The notes: generated from the letters alone by a model not told the origin. Positions 43,370 through 53,813 are shown, counted from the stretch's first letter. The stretch is DNA of 64,000 nt from Meconema thalassinum (GCA_946902985.2 OX336389.2:279231527-279295526); one strand, 5' to 3'. A program made the numbers and translations.

Positions 43370-43499
43370 CGTGACTGAGTGGGTAGGACATTATATTTTC
43401 AACCGTAGGGCCCGAGTTATATTCTCGGCCTGGTTGTTGGATTATGACTTCACATGGTTAATTCCCTTGCTTCAGGAACTGGGTGTTTGTGGCGTCTTC
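43370..43499 (+). repeat. SINE-B, 5' part (split by RepX)
   Basis: 'ggtaggacattatattttc', 'gcccgagttatattctcgg' and 'ggaactgggtgtttgtggcg' up to 'tcttcatttt' match SINE-B from head to body. The 3' part is at 44800-44890. Confidence 0.8.
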
Positions 43500-43604
43500 A
43501 TTTTTGTTGTGTAACATCTTTCCGCTCGGTTGCTGGATAGTTTTGTGGGAGTGATTTTGAAAATTGGGGACGGAAGTGGATCGGAACGATCGAGCTGGCA
43601 GTGG

Positions 43605-43900
43605 TATGCACTGCCCGCTCGATCGATCGAACGGAAGTGTACCGGTACTAGCTGGCAGTGGTGGAAAACGGAAGTATGCACTGCCCGCTCGATCGATCGA
43701 ACGGAAGTGTACTAGCTGGCAGTGGCGGAAAACGGAGGTATGCACTGCCCGCTCGATCAATCGAACGGAAGTGTACTAGCTGGCAGTGGAGGAAAACGGA
43801 AGTATGCACTGCCCGCTCGCTCCATCGAACGGAAGTGTACTAGCTGGCAGTGGTGGAAAACGGAAGTATGCACTGCCTGCTCGATCGATCGATCCAGCGG
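43605..43900 (+). repeat. 64-bp minisatellite inside RepX copy 2
   Basis: Five starts of 'tatgcactgcccgctcg' lie at 43605, 43675, 43739, 43803 and 43867 (steps 70, 64, 64, 64). Each unit holds a 'gatcgatcga' palindrome and 'tagctggcagtgg'. Confidence 0.93.
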
Positions 43901-44329
43901 GCAGTGGTAAGGCCCAGCTGGCAGTGGTACGCGAAACAATGAGCGCGCGGTGTCAGAAATGTATACCATGACGTACTCTCGGCCATGTGGAATGTATATG
44001 ACATACTGAACGGAAAACGCTCATGCAAACTATGGTGTCAAGTGATTGAAACAAATGACAAGGTACATGTTCGAAGTCTTCGTATCAGTATTTAAATGGT
44101 AAAATGCCCAATATAATATAATCGTTGTGGTTATACGAGAATTGAGCAAGCCTTCATGAACTATTTATTACTCTTTACTCACAAGTGGGCCTATTCATAA
44201 GGCATTTTAAACTCAATTTCACGCAGGAACATTATCGAAACAAGCAACATATAAATGAAACTTAATTCAGTAATGCAGTATTATTGGAACGTGGAAATAA
44301 GACACCATCTTGTGCACAAAATTGCGTAG

Positions 44330-44405
44330 TCAAAATAGCCGTGGAGTTAGTGCCTATGACTGAGAATCTACAGATCTTGGGTTCGAAACCCGGATGGGGT
44401 AGATA
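44330..44405 (+). other. tRNA-like module in RepX copy 2
   Basis: 'agccgtggagttagtgcct' and 'gggttcgaaacccggatgg' give A- and B-box-like words, as in copy 1. The B box here is closer to consensus. Confidence 0.5.
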
Positions 44406-44799
44406 TTTTTGCTGCCAGATTATCATTTTAAACGATATTTATCATATCAATATGACTAATTTTAACAGAATCCATATGAAATTACGTATTGGTCTGTGAA
44501 TGAAGAGGACCAGTTTATAAGGAATTTAAGGTTATGAGCCGTGTCGCGTCTATTATCTAGTTGATCCATATCGTATTCTTTATTTAGGCTAGTGCTGTCG
44601 GAAGCTACAAATCATCTAATAAATAATGAGTTCCGTATTATAAACTACAATATCTGTAAAACACTCCCTTTTACAATAGATTAATATTTGTGCCAATAAT
44701 AGCATAAAATACCGGTGTATCAACAATTTCACGTGAGGTTTCTTCTATGGCAGATGTTACACATCATATGCGACTACTGCAAGGCTCGTAATTTTTTTT

Positions 44800-44890
44800 T
44801 AAAATTTCATCCCTATAACGACGCGTAGGTCATCTATGGACGTCAACTTGAAAGTTCTTCACCAGGACTCTACGGAAGACACTCGCCATT
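44800..44890 (+). repeat. SINE-B, 3' part (split by RepX)
   Basis: 'atttcatccctataacgacg', 'gtaggtcatctatggacg' and 'ctacggaagacactcgcc' complete the SINE-B begun at 43370. Confidence 0.75.
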
Positions 44891-44929
44891 TTCAACCCCC
44901 TGACTAAACATATCTGTACTTTTCATTGT

Positions 44930-45080
44930 TTCAGGAGACTACGGAGAGCCGCAGCTAGACCTTGCTCATCGTTAGTAAATCTTTATCCATCCAGATGTTC
45001 ATTCAACTCGCCAAACACATAGAAATCACATGGTGCAAGATCGAGACTATATGGCAGATACCTCCATACTGCCCATATAA
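44930..45080 (-). pseudogene. mariner-type transposase fragment
   Basis: On the minus strand the frame reads 'YLPYSLDLAPCDFYVFGELN', then 'EHLDG', a stop and 'RFTNDE'. This is the conserved PYSPDLAPxDF block around the third catalytic Asp of mariner/SETMAR-type transposases. One in-frame stop is visible. Neither the rest of the gene nor inverted termini are seen. Confidence 0.8.
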
Positions 45081-45354
45081 ACGTTGAAACATAACTTGTG
45101 TTGTACACCTCTTGACAGTTAATAGAACTACCGTATTTAATAAGTTTGTAAGATTTCATAATAGGCCTATATTAACAAATTAATTGATTACGATCTGAAG
45201 ATGTTCACTGAAGAACGAAACATGTAATTTCCCAGTTTATTATTTATTTACTTACCTCATTTATGCACAGTAATTATTTATAGTCTTCTTTCAGTTTACA
45301 ACCTAATTATGTAAACTCCTTAAAACGCCAAACCCCGTGCCACCACATCCAAAA
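45081..45354. other. No feature recognised
   Basis: AT-rich. The upstream part of the mariner gene is not recognisable here. Confidence 0.4.
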
Positions 45355-45700
45355 AATTGCCGTGGCCTATCAAGTGACAGCTGCTCAGCCATTAGACATG
45401 GCTAATAGATTGCAGGGTGACGCGCGGTCAACGCGTCAGGTCCCCTCGGCCGTTAATCTTTGCTTCCGTAACCAGGGCTCTGCCTCATTGCCGGATAACT
45501 ACTCAATTGTCCTCATGAGGCTGAGTACACCCCATTCCAGCCTTCACTTCAGTTTCTAAATACCTAAAAGCTAGAGTAGTTAAAAGGGACGTAAAACCAA
45601 TAACAGTATTATTAATTTCTAAATACGGAACCGGGAATCGAACCCAGGGCCTCCGGGTGAGGGTGAGGCGCGCTACCTCAACACCACGGGGACAGCATGA
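45355..45700 (-). repeat. SINE-E copy
   Basis: 'gtcaggtcccctcggccgtt', 'actcaattgtcctcatgagg' and 'ggaatcgaacccagggcctc' match the SINE-E at 49378-49690. Interrupted by a short SINE-D tail. Confidence 0.87.
45564..45615 (+). repeat. 5'-truncated SINE-D tail inserted in SINE-E
   Basis: 52 bp ('agttaaaagggacgtaaaac' and 'aataacagtattatt') are flanked by tttctaaatac at 45553-45563 and 45616-45626, an 11-bp target duplication. Confidence 0.85.
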
Positions 45701-45791
45701 GGAACACATAACAATATGATTTACACTTAATTATTCCCTTTCGCTAATTTATAATAATAATAATAATAATAAATTACAAACGACAATAATT

Positions 45792-48700
45792 CTGGGGGAC
45801 CGAGAACATCATGCGGGAATGTATCGGAGCTTCCCAAATCTCTTCGCCCAAAATGCAAAACTTTCATTGGTAGCTTAAACATCAACACACTTCGGAAAAC
45901 TGGCAAGTTAAAACAATTAACAGACATGTTGGATAACTTCAACATCCAAATTTTAGCACTACAGGAAACCAGATACACGGATGAAAATCATTTTGAATCA
46001 GGAAATTATAGAATTTATAAAGGCAAGCCAGCAATCTCCCTCCATATGAAGCCACTACAATTTGGCACTGGATTTGCTGTCAGAAAAAACATTATAAACT
46101 CAGTGCTTAACTTTTCCTCGCCTTCTGAAAGAATTTCAACACTATCCGTTAAATCAGGAAACAAAGCTTATACGCTTATTAATGCGCATGGACCCACCAA
46201 CAACTACAATCGTAAAGATCCACAAAAGGTGGAAGACTTCTGGGAACTGCTGGAAGAAACTACAGCCATCATTCCAAATCATCACATAAAAATCCTATTG
46301 GGAGATTTTAATGCCCAAATTGGTAGAGAAAGGAAATTCAGGACCATTGTAGGACTATATCCAGCACACAATAGAACTAATAAAAATGGAGAAAGATTAC
46401 TTGATTTTTGCAAAACTTTTGATCTCAAACTAATGTCAACACATTTCCTGGCACTTCCACACAAGAAAAAGACCTGGAGATCCCCTAATTTTCACTTAGG
46501 AGAATTTCAAATAGATCATGTGGCTATTTCCAAAAAGAATCAAAAAGAAATTATGAATGTCAAAGTCAAGAAAGGAGTCATTGACTCTGACCACCATCTA
46601 TCCTTAATCAAGGTAAAATTTCAACCGAACAGATCCAAACCAAAAATAACAAAAAATCTGCGCGTCGATCCAGAATTTCTTAAACAGAACGCCAGTACTT
46701 TCCAAGAAAGTATCCCTACTCACGATTCTTCTGGCTGGTTAGAACTCAAAGATATACTTTCGAAAGCTTCTCAAAACATTGGCACACCGCCCAGGAAACG
46801 CAAGCATAGGTGGTGGAACGAAACCTGTGACAAGGCTATAAACTTCAGAATTAAAGCCTGGCAGAATTGGAATTCTCACAAAACGGAAGAAAATTGGCAC
46901 GAATTCACCAAAGTACAGAAACAAACCTCTAAAATCATCAGATCTGAAAAACGCAAGTACGATCACTACAGATTGGCTGAAATTGAACAAGATTTTACTA
47001 AAAACAATACACGAAACTTCTACAAAACCTTCAGAGAAGAATTATCAAATTATCAGGCACCCAGTCTTTGCTTCAAACGCCCGGATGGGACATTGGAAAC
47101 AAATAATCAAGAAAATTGCAAACTTCTAGCAGATTATTTCAAGGATCTTTTAAACTGTGAATCCCCTAAAGAACAACTCATCTTTGAAAAACAAACATCC
47201 AACCAAGATTCAGAACCCCCAACATTGGAAGAAATTAAAGAAATAATCCATGGACTCAAAAATAATAAAGCCCCAGGGGAAGATGGTATAATTGCCGAAA
47301 TGCTGAAGATAGGTGGTGAGAACGTAGCCCGGAAAATCCACTCAATTCTTGAGAACATCTGGATCACCGAAGAAATACCTGAGGATTGGAAATGTGCGCT
47401 AATCCATCCACTCCACAAGAAAGGGGATAAAACCAACATCAATAATTATAGAGGAATTTCCTTGATACCAGTTATTTATAAAATTTTCTCCAAAGCCCTG
47501 CTCACTAGACTTGAGAAACAAACAGACCGTCTGATTGGAGAATACCAGGCAGGTTTCCGAAAAGGAAGATCATGTACGGAACAAATTCTCAATCTCAAAA
47601 CTATCCTACAAATGCGCAAAACCAGACAGACAGTCATTACCTTTGTAGATTTCAGAAAAGCATATGACTCTATAGATCGTCAAACACTTTTCAATACTCT
47701 AGAAGAATTTCAAGTTGATAGAAAAACAAGAGAATTAATCAGACAAACACTAACTGGCACTACGTCAAAAGTTAAATTCCTCGGCGAAATATCTGAGCCT
47801 TTTGCAATTAACACTGGGGTCCGCCAAGGAGACGGATTATCTCCGTTACTGTTCAGCCTCGTACTTGAGAAGATAATCAGGACCTGGGAAAAGGAAACTA
47901 AGGGAATAACCCTTGGCAGACTACTCAAAGATAGAATTCATGTACATTGTTTGGCCTTTGCTGATGACATAGCAATCCTTTCTAATAACAGACAAGAAGC
48001 AATTCATTCCATTGAAAAATTACATGAAATTGCCATCAAAACGGGACTTCAAATTTCTTATGAGAAAACTCAGTACATGGAAGGAGCCTCACGATACTTA
48101 GACGGACAACCTATGAGAACTAAATTCGGCAAAATCTTTCAAGTGAACGAATTCAAATATCTAGGAGAAATTATTCAGCCCTCTGGTTTAAACCGTGAAG
48201 CAAATAAAGAGAGAATTTCCAAATTACAGAAAGCTTACAGAATCACTTGGAATAGGTATAACAAAAAATCAATATCTCGGAAAGCAAAACTTAGACATTA
48301 TAATACAGTAATCAAACCGGAGGCGTTATATGCATCAGAAACCTTAATCATTGGTGGCAAATCTTTAACCAAAGAGATTGAAAAACAAGAAAGGAAAATT
48401 TTACGAAAATTTTTTGGCCCAGTTTTTATAGAGGGAATCTGGAGGAAAAAGTCATCCCAGGAAATATATCGCCAATGTGAAAAAATGTCTCATACTTTTC
48501 GGAAAAGACGATTGAAATTTTACGGGCACATTATCAGAATGAACAATGGCAGATTGACTAAAAGAATTCTCAACTTGGCCCTCTCACTAAAAACCAAGAA
48601 CAGCTGGCTACGTGAAATTGAAACAGATCTCCAGGAAATCAACATTTCAGACAATATTATACAGGACAGATGCAAATTCAGAACCCTAATCGACAATCAC

Positions 48701-48864
48701 CAATTTGAAGACAAACCCAACACCAGGGCCACCATAACTTGGACAGAAGACCGAAGAAAGGCGCTCAGCGAGAGGATGAAGAGATTTTGGAAGGAAAAGA
48801 AGGCCAACACATCAGCTAAACAGGTTCAACCGTGCTCCTGAGTCGGGCATAACGATGCAAGAAG
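45792..48864 (+). mobile_element. RTE-type LINE, almost full length, with target duplication
   Basis: The word aaacgacaataatt (14 bp) flanks it at 45778-45791 and 48865-48878. The insert opens directly in the reading frame of the polyprotein, so it is slightly 5'-truncated. It ends only 23 bp after the stop codon, without a poly(A) tail. Short 3' UTRs and a single EN-RT ORF are features of the RTE clade. Target-primed retroposition explains the duplication. Confidence 0.9.
45926..48841 (+). CDS. RTE-type endonuclease / reverse transcriptase
   Basis: An uninterrupted 971-codon frame that nicks target DNA and copies its RNA. The N-terminal apurinic-type endonuclease (about 1-230) shows 'LQETR' (E14), 'GDFNAQIG' (D127, N129) and 'DSDHHL' (D222, H223). 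The reverse transcriptase (about 420-720) shows 'NNKAPGEDGI', 'IHPLHKKGD', 'FVDFRKAYDS' (D575), 'GVRQGDGLSPLLF' and 'AFADDIAIL' (D680, D681). The C-terminal region has 'RRLKFYGHIIRM', common in RTE proteins. The frame is open upstream to 45773 and includes 'TFIGSLNINTLRKTGKL', an expected endonuclease start, so the ATG at 45926 is inside the domain and the true start was probably lost to 5' truncation. No promoter is recognised. No stops or shifts suggest a young insertion. Confidence 0.92.
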   Translation: MLDNFNIQILALQETRYTDENHFESGNYRIYKGKPAISLHMKPLQFGTGFAVRKNIINSVLNFSSPSERISTLSVKSGNKAYTLINAHGPTNNYNRKDPQKVEDFWELLEETTAIIPNHHIKILLGDFNAQIGRERKFRTIVGLYPAHNRTNKNGERLLDFCKTFDLKLMSTHFLALPHKKKTWRSPNFHLGEFQIDHVAISKKNQKEIMNVKVKKGVIDSDHHLSLIKVKFQPNRSKPKITKNLRVDPEFLKQNASTFQESIPTHDSSGWLELKDILSKASQNIGTPPRKRKHRWWNETCDKAINFRIKAWQNWNSHKTEENWHEFTKVQKQTSKIIRSEKRKYDHYRLAEIEQDFTKNNTRNFYKTFREELSNYQAPSLCFKRPDGTLETNNQENCKLLADYFKDLLNCESPKEQLIFEKQTSNQDSEPPTLEEIKEIIHGLKNNKAPGEDGIIAEMLKIGGENVARKIHSILENIWITEEIPEDWKCALIHPLHKKGDKTNINNYRGISLIPVIYKIFSKALLTRLEKQTDRLIGEYQAGFRKGRSCTEQILNLKTILQMRKTRQTVITFVDFRKAYDSIDRQTLFNTLEEFQVDRKTRELIRQTLTGTTSKVKFLGEISEPFAINTGVRQGDGLSPLLFSLVLEKIIRTWEKETKGITLGRLLKDRIHVHCLAFADDIAILSNNRQEAIHSIEKLHEIAIKTGLQISYEKTQYMEGASRYLDGQPMRTKFGKIFQVNEFKYLGEIIQPSGLNREANKERISKLQKAYRITWNRYNKKSISRKAKLRHYNTVIKPEALYASETLIIGGKSLTKEIEKQERKILRKFFGPVFIEGIWRKKSSQEIYRQCEKMSHTFRKRRLKFYGHIIRMNNGRLTKRILNLALSLKTKNSWLREIETDLQEINISDNIIQDRCKFRTLIDNHQFEDKPNTRATITWTEDRRKALSERMKRFWKEKKANTSAKQVQPCS

Positions 48865-48922
48865 AAACGACAATAATTATAGTCTACTAAATAATACTGT
48901 ATTATTGCAGTGGTGTAAAGAT

Positions 48923-49042
48923 GTCAACTGCCTGGCCATGTTGAAACACTGGATCCTATAAGAACTCCGCAGTTAAGCAGCATTGGGCGTGGTCGGAACT
49001 TGGAAGGTGTGCCAGTTTCGGAGGGACCACGTGCTGTTGGCG
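48923..49042 (+). pseudogene. 5S rRNA-derived sequence
   Basis: This 120-bp stretch follows 5S rRNA from 'gtcaactgcctggccatg' through 'cagttaagcagcattgggcg' and 'tggtcggaacttggaagg' to 'gaccacgtgctgttggc'. The internal promoter blocks (A box, C box) are recognisable. Many substitutions and the SINE setting indicate a pseudogene or the head of a 5S-derived (SINE3-like) retroposon. The unrelated body 49043-49135 would be its second part. Confidence 0.75.
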
Positions 49043-49139
49043 CACATTCGGAGGAGCGGAACGGACCTGGCGAGCTTCCGCACGTAAACTCCTGGCTGAG
49101 GATAGCCTCCTCGGAGGCCTTCGGGCAGAATACCCGTTG

Positions 49140-49345
49140 CTTTTCAGTGTGCCGTGGTGGCTCAGTGGTCAAGCAGTCTGCCTCTCACCAAGGTGGTCTG
49201 GGTTCGATTCCCGGTCAATGCATGTGAGATTTTCGAAGTGAAATGCCATGTCGTGTGGTTCGGAATCCACGTAAAGAGGAGGTTCCATGGCTCATGATCA
49301 CGAGATTGATGGTAACGTTAAACTACAAGCTTCATTTCCTTTACT
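49140..49345 (+). repeat. SINE-C, best copy
   Basis: Head 'cgtggtggctcagtggtc' (A box) and 'gggttcgattcccggtcaa' (B box), body 'aagtgaaatgccatgtcg' and 'tccacgtaaagaggaggtt', tail 'actacaagcttcatttcc'. Confidence 0.88.
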
Positions 49346-49377
49346 TTCTAGTGTAAAGATTAGTAATAATAATAATA

Positions 49378-49690
49378 TAATAACCCCTGGCACTAGAGCC
49401 CATGAAGGCCCTAGGCCTACCAAGCGACCGCTACCCAGCCATTTGGCCTGCAGATATTGGGGTGAAGCGTGGTCAGCGCGTCGGGTCCCCTCGGCCGTCA
49501 ATCTTGGTTTTGGTGACCAGGGCGCTGCCTCACTCTCAGACAGCTACTCAATTGTCCTCACGAGGTTGAGCGCATCCCGTTCCAGCCCTCACCTCAGTTT
49601 CTAAAATCCCTGATGGAGCCGGGAATTGAACCCGGGGCCTCCGGGAGATAGGCAGGCGTATTACCCCAACACCATGGGGTCGGCTGTAAA
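49378..49690 (-). repeat. SINE-E copy
   Basis: Tail side 'ggcactagagcccatgaagg', middle 'cgggtcccctcggccgtcaa' and 'cagctactcaattgtcctc', head 'gggaattgaacccggggc' and 'attaccccaacaccatgg'. Confidence 0.88.
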
Positions 49691-49794
49691 GGTAAGTACG
49701 ATACTTAAATGGTGTTACACACATTCACTGCTAAGGTGTATGTTATTAAATTATTATTGTATATGAGGGTGCAAAAGGATGTTTTATTGTTTCA

Positions 49795-50160
49795 TTTGAG
49801 GGGCATGGAGATTGTGGTTATATTGCCCCGTGTACTTGGGTGTGTGTAAAATTTGACTGATAACCTGTGTTATTGTGAGGGTTGTAGTAGTGTAGGCCTA
49901 TGCGATTTTATTTCAGGTGAGGATTGGGAAGGAAGCGGTCGTGGCCTTAAGTTAGGAACCATTTGGCTGGAGTAGAAGTGAGAAACCACGGAAAACCACT
50001 TCCAAGATGGCTGAGGGGAGAATCGTACTTACCTCTTCTCAGTTTTATCTCACGAGGACACCGCTCAAGCCCTCAGACCAGAATTAAATTTCTTGGCAGA
50101 GCGGGGAATCCAACCCGGTTCTTTGCGGCGTCAGTCAAGAATGCTACGCAACGGAGCGGA
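49795..50160 (-). repeat. SINE-A copy
   Basis: Complete from tail ('gaggggcatggagattgtgg') through core ('aaccacggaaaaccacttcc') to head ('ggggaatccaacccggttc'), with a small deletion where 'cccggcatttgc' should be. Confidence 0.87.
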
Positions 50161-50184
50161 CAATTACCGAAAGGTCAGGGAAGG

Positions 50185-50362
50185 GATTTTGGAAGGAAGT
50201 TGGCCGTGGACCTGTTGAAATGAACCGGCCCAGCATTTGCCTGCTGGTGAGAATGAGAAACCATGAAAACCATTTTCAGGACGGCCAAGGTGGAACTCGA
50301 ACCCACGCTCTCCCGATGCCAGCGAGGCACGAGCTAGCGCTCTCGATCACCGTGGCCGCTGT
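50185..50362 (-). repeat. SINE-F-like copy
   Basis: 'agttggccgtggacctg', 'gcccagcatttgcctgctgg', 'catgaaaaccattttcagg' and the head 'ggaactcgaacccacgctc' match the complement of SINE-F. The SINE-B-type tail is missing. Confidence 0.78.
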
Positions 50363-50409
50363 TGTGTATTTTATTATTTGAAATGCGGATTATTTGCCCG
50401 CATAAAATA

Positions 50410-50625
50410 AAAAAGAAGATTGTAGTTTTACGTGACCGTGAACCTTGTGATTATGAGCTACGGGACCTCCTTTTTACGTGGAATCCGAAACACAGGACAT
50501 GGCATTTCACTTCGAAAATCTCACATGTATTGACCGGAAATCAAACCCAGCCCACCTTGGTGAGAGTCCGACAGCTTTACCGCAGCGCCACCATGTCCCC
50601 TCCGCACAAAAGAGATACGGAGAGA
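50410..50625 (-). repeat. SINE-C copy
   Basis: Complement of 49140-49345: 'gattgtagttttacgtgacc', 'ttttacgtggaatccgaaac', 'catggcatttcacttcg' and head 'ggaaatcaaacccagcc'. Confidence 0.85.
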
Positions 50626-50924
50626 GCTGGCTACTTCCAAGGCAGCAAAATTACCACATGGAGATCCAGACTTCCTCTTCCATACGCTATGGAACCACTT
50701 TAAACTAATGCTGAACCATGTGTTGTTCCAAGATGACCTGAAAGGACGTGACACGTGTGCCTTTTGAATTTTAAAGCGTACTATTTCGAGCTATTCTTAG
50801 GTTCTTATGCTCATTCATTTGATTCCCATTATCGGTCAGGGAAATACGACAGCTGTTCCAGAAATAATGAATAACTATTCCATGAGCAGGAAGTGACTCC
50901 AGTTCGTTTCTTTACAATGCGTTT
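50626..50924. other. No feature recognised
   Basis: Short non-repetitive stretch between SINE copies. Confidence 0.4.
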
Positions 50925-51240
50925 GGAGACTCCTTGGTTCGATTGCCGTCGCTGCAATTCTGGTCTAAGGGCAATAACGGGGTACACTCAACATCGTAAA
51001 AATATCGGAGAAGAGATGGATTTGGTTCCCATCTGAGCTAACGTTTCCGTTATTACTCACTTAACTCTTGGCTAATGCCGGGACGGTACCTAACTTATGG
51101 TTTACCTTCTCAATATATTTTCACCAAACTGTACACTACTGTAGTACAGAATACAGATATTACACTTACATAGGTCATCAGAGCCAGACGGACCCACAGT
51201 CTCCCAAATACACGGAGCTAATGTCTGAGGCTCCAAAAAT
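50925..51240 (+). repeat. SINE-A copy, diverged
   Basis: 'ccttggttcgattgccgtcg', 'ataacggggtacactcaac', 'gctaatgccgggacggtac' and 'cccaaatacacggagcta' follow SINE-A from head to tail. Confidence 0.82.
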
Positions 51241-51349
51241 GAAACAAGGACAACAGTTTGTTTCTTAATTCACTGTGACTGGTGATAACAATGGCAATGG
51301 CGGCTGTTGGCGAATATTTGTGGGTGGGCACTCTTTTGGAAGAGACTGG

Positions 51350-51570
51350 GTGCGTGGAGCAGCGGTAACCTTCTCGCCAGCTGTGCCCAAAGTTGCAGAA
51401 TCGTATACTGGCGCAATTAGTTGGCATTTGAGGGTGTGCGAATGCGAGTGAGTTGTGCCAGAAGATTTGCTGGCACGTCAAAGATCCCTTTCGGAGCAGA
51501 ATTCCAGCACTCCAGCATCTCTAAGAACTACAGTAGTTAAAAGGGCCATAAAAATAATAACATTATTTAT
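51350..51570 (+). repeat. SINE-D copy
   Basis: Head 'gggtgcgtggagcagcgg', body 'ggcatttgagggtgtgcg' and 'gatccctttcggagcag', tail 'agttaaaagggccataaaaa'. Confidence 0.87.
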
Positions 51571-51571
51571 T

Positions 51572-52040
51572 TTAACCCTAGAATGGTAACGTTCGTCCCC
51601 GCGACTAAAGTGGAATACACTTCTGCTTCCCCCACTCCTCCCTTTTGTCCATTCCCCACCAGTGTTTGGCAGTCCCAAAATACAAAGCAATTTAGTCAAA
51701 ATAAAAATAATCAAAAAAAGTTGAGTCAAACTCCGTAAAACCCTAAAAAGCAATCACAATTAGTAAAAATTTGACAACAAAAAAGAGCTCAAAAAGTTAA
51801 AAAAGACGAAAATACTTAAAATCTAAAAAAGAAAATCAAAATAAGTAAAAATACAAAAAACAATCAAAATTAGTAAAAAAATCTCAAAAAGTTTTTAAAA
51901 AATAGTCAAAATCCAAAAAAGAAAACAATCACAATTATTCAAAATGAGTGAAAACCAGCTCAAAAATTCAAAAAAGAAAAGTAAAATAAAACACGTCAAA
52001 ATCCAAAAAAAAAAAAAAAACAATCAAAGTTATTCAAAAG
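51572..52040 (+). mobile_element. Isolated piggyBac-type terminus and A-rich low-complexity DNA
   Basis: TTAA (51572-51575) followed by CCCTAGAATGGTAACG resembles the outer piggyBac tip at 2397 (TTAA, CCCTAGAACG). No transposase or right end follows. Instead, about 51675-52040 consists of short degenerate repeats of 'caaaattagtaaaaa' and 'tcaaaatccaaaaaag'. Confidence 0.5.
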
Positions 52041-52329
52041 CTGTCTCCATTCTGCGAGACTAGAGAGTGAAATAAAAGTTGACGTAAGTGGTATTTACAG
52101 TATTATCAGTTTCTAGAATCATAGTCGTCGCCAACCGATAACAACGTTGCAATTACCGCTACCGTTTTAGGTTTAAGACTGTCTACATTTGATATAAATG
52201 CATGCATACTTTACTCAGCATTCAAAAGAACGGCTTTATCAAATTGCCACTCGCTTATTTTCTCCACGTTCTTTTGTGGCTTTGTCTATTTACAGGTAAC
52301 TTTCAGAAGGCCAGGATGAAACGGAGCTT

Positions 52330-52590
52330 AACATTTGATAACGGCAATAAAGGCAAGATTAACAAAAAATAATAACTTTGAGACATTTGCAAGAAAAACG
52401 ATCGGAGCCCCACCAGAAGACATGAACGAGGAAGACACACCATGTGCAGTTTGTGGTGTTAACTTTTTATTCCGCACAGTCACTATCAAAGGGTTGTTGG
52501 ATACAATGCCAAGACTGTGGAACATGATATCATGATATGTGTGTTGGGGGTACGGGAAGGAAAAACTTCATTTGTGGTAAATGCCACTGA
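52330..52590 (+). pseudogene. Broken PHD-like zinc-finger tail, copy 2
   Basis: 'PPEDMNEEDTPCAVCGVNF' is followed, after shifts, by the W-x-H and C-x2-C part and a stop at 52588. It shares the frame breaks of copy 1, so both derive from an already broken master, or the breaks mark a conserved non-coding form. The first part of the transposase is absent. Confidence 0.62.
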
Positions 52591-52922
52591 GAAAAAAAAC
52601 ATAAGTTACATACAAAATTTACGTGTGACGCCAGGAGCTTGGTTTCCTGGCTTCCTTGGAATCTAAATCCATTTCCTCTTGCATGCTAAATATCGTAGGA
52701 TGACAAGGTTGTTTGTCACTAAGTATTTCTCTACGTTCACTTTCATTTACGAAAATGAAGGCACATATGTGCCTCTCATAGCCCCACTACATTTGTTGTG
52801 ATTTACATTTTATTTCAACAAGCCGGTATAGTGTAATAAGTAGGAATCGGATTCTTGGGTTTTTACCTAGAGAGGTGGTCAGTTTCAAAACGGCCTATGC
52901 CCATCTTAGGTCGAAATTTAGT
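52330..52922 (+). repeat. PHD-tail repeat, copy 2
   Basis: Collinear with 36048-36664. It starts 'acatttgataacggcaataa' and ends 'cttaggtcgaaatttag'. Relative to copy 1 it has an extra 'agaggtggtca' near its right end, where the candidate element 52872-55105 begins. Confidence 0.82.
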
Positions 52923-53540
52923 TTTTTGTTTCAGTGCATTCCTTAAGCTTCCCTATACATAATACTACCATCACTTTGCATCAAAACGTCCTCGAAACCA
53001 CTTAAAAAGCTGTTCAAATACATCTATTGGAATCAAAACGGCTCTTGTCCATAGCAATATGGCTGCCTTATAATACATCCATGTTGAGATCAAAATGGCT
53101 CGTCTTCCCATATGACATTAAAGGGGTCTATCCTCTTAGGTTTCATAATGCCTTTTGTCCGTTTAGTAAGTTACCTCGAGACCAAGGAGAAAGAGCACAT
53201 TTTGATACAAATTTCATGTACTTCTACTTGTATAATGGAAAAGTTTCAGAGTGGCAGGCCTGATGATCATCTGGAACGGCAATATCGTACTTTCTAACGA
53301 TAGGTTATGTTTGTACACATGTCTGAAAATTGATCAGCAGCATACTCTGTATTACCAATAATTGACGCTGACGTCTGTCAAAGCTAGCACGTGGGGAAAT
53401 AATGCGTTGCCACTGAGACAGGTCATGACTCCTAACATTCCAAGCGACCTGCAGGAAGACACAAATAGGCCTACTGGGTAAGTTAGCCCCCCTGCCTGGC
53501 GGTCTAATGACAGTGACGAGTCAAGGCACAGTATATTCTG

Positions 53541-53813
53541 TGAGCTGCCTGAATAGGATTGACATTTGGCCGGAAGTTCCACGTCAGTCATCACCCCTCT
53601 GCCTCTTGACCAATCCATGTTCGCATAGTTGATGTCATAATACTCTGCGTTGCAATATTACAGCACACGTGCGTCAGTGCCTGGTTAGCTGTATCTCGAG
53701 CTTGTACAGGGCGAGCTTGTACAGTGTGATCGCTTGTTAATCTAACTATTTGGCAACCTTGTTCCCTGACCACATGGTGAGGCGAGAACTGTCAATCCTA
53801 TTCTGGCAGCTCA
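53541..53813. repeat. Fold-back with 24-bp arms
   Basis: 'tgagctgcctgaataggatt' plus 'gaca' (53541-53564) is inverted at 53790-53813 with one mismatch. Weaker complementarity extends outwards. Probably a small MITE inside the candidate element. Confidence 0.6.

Larger units (their letters stand above)
43500..44797 (+). repeat. RepX copy 2, inserted in a SINE-B
   Basis: Homologous to 29406-30550. Its ends are set by the interrupted SINE-B, which gives the element boundaries: start 'tttgttgtgtaacatctttcc', end 'ctgcaaggctcgtaat'. T-rich words on both sides could be a target duplication. It contains an expanded minisatellite (43605-43900) and the tRNA-like module (44330-44405). Confidence 0.87.
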
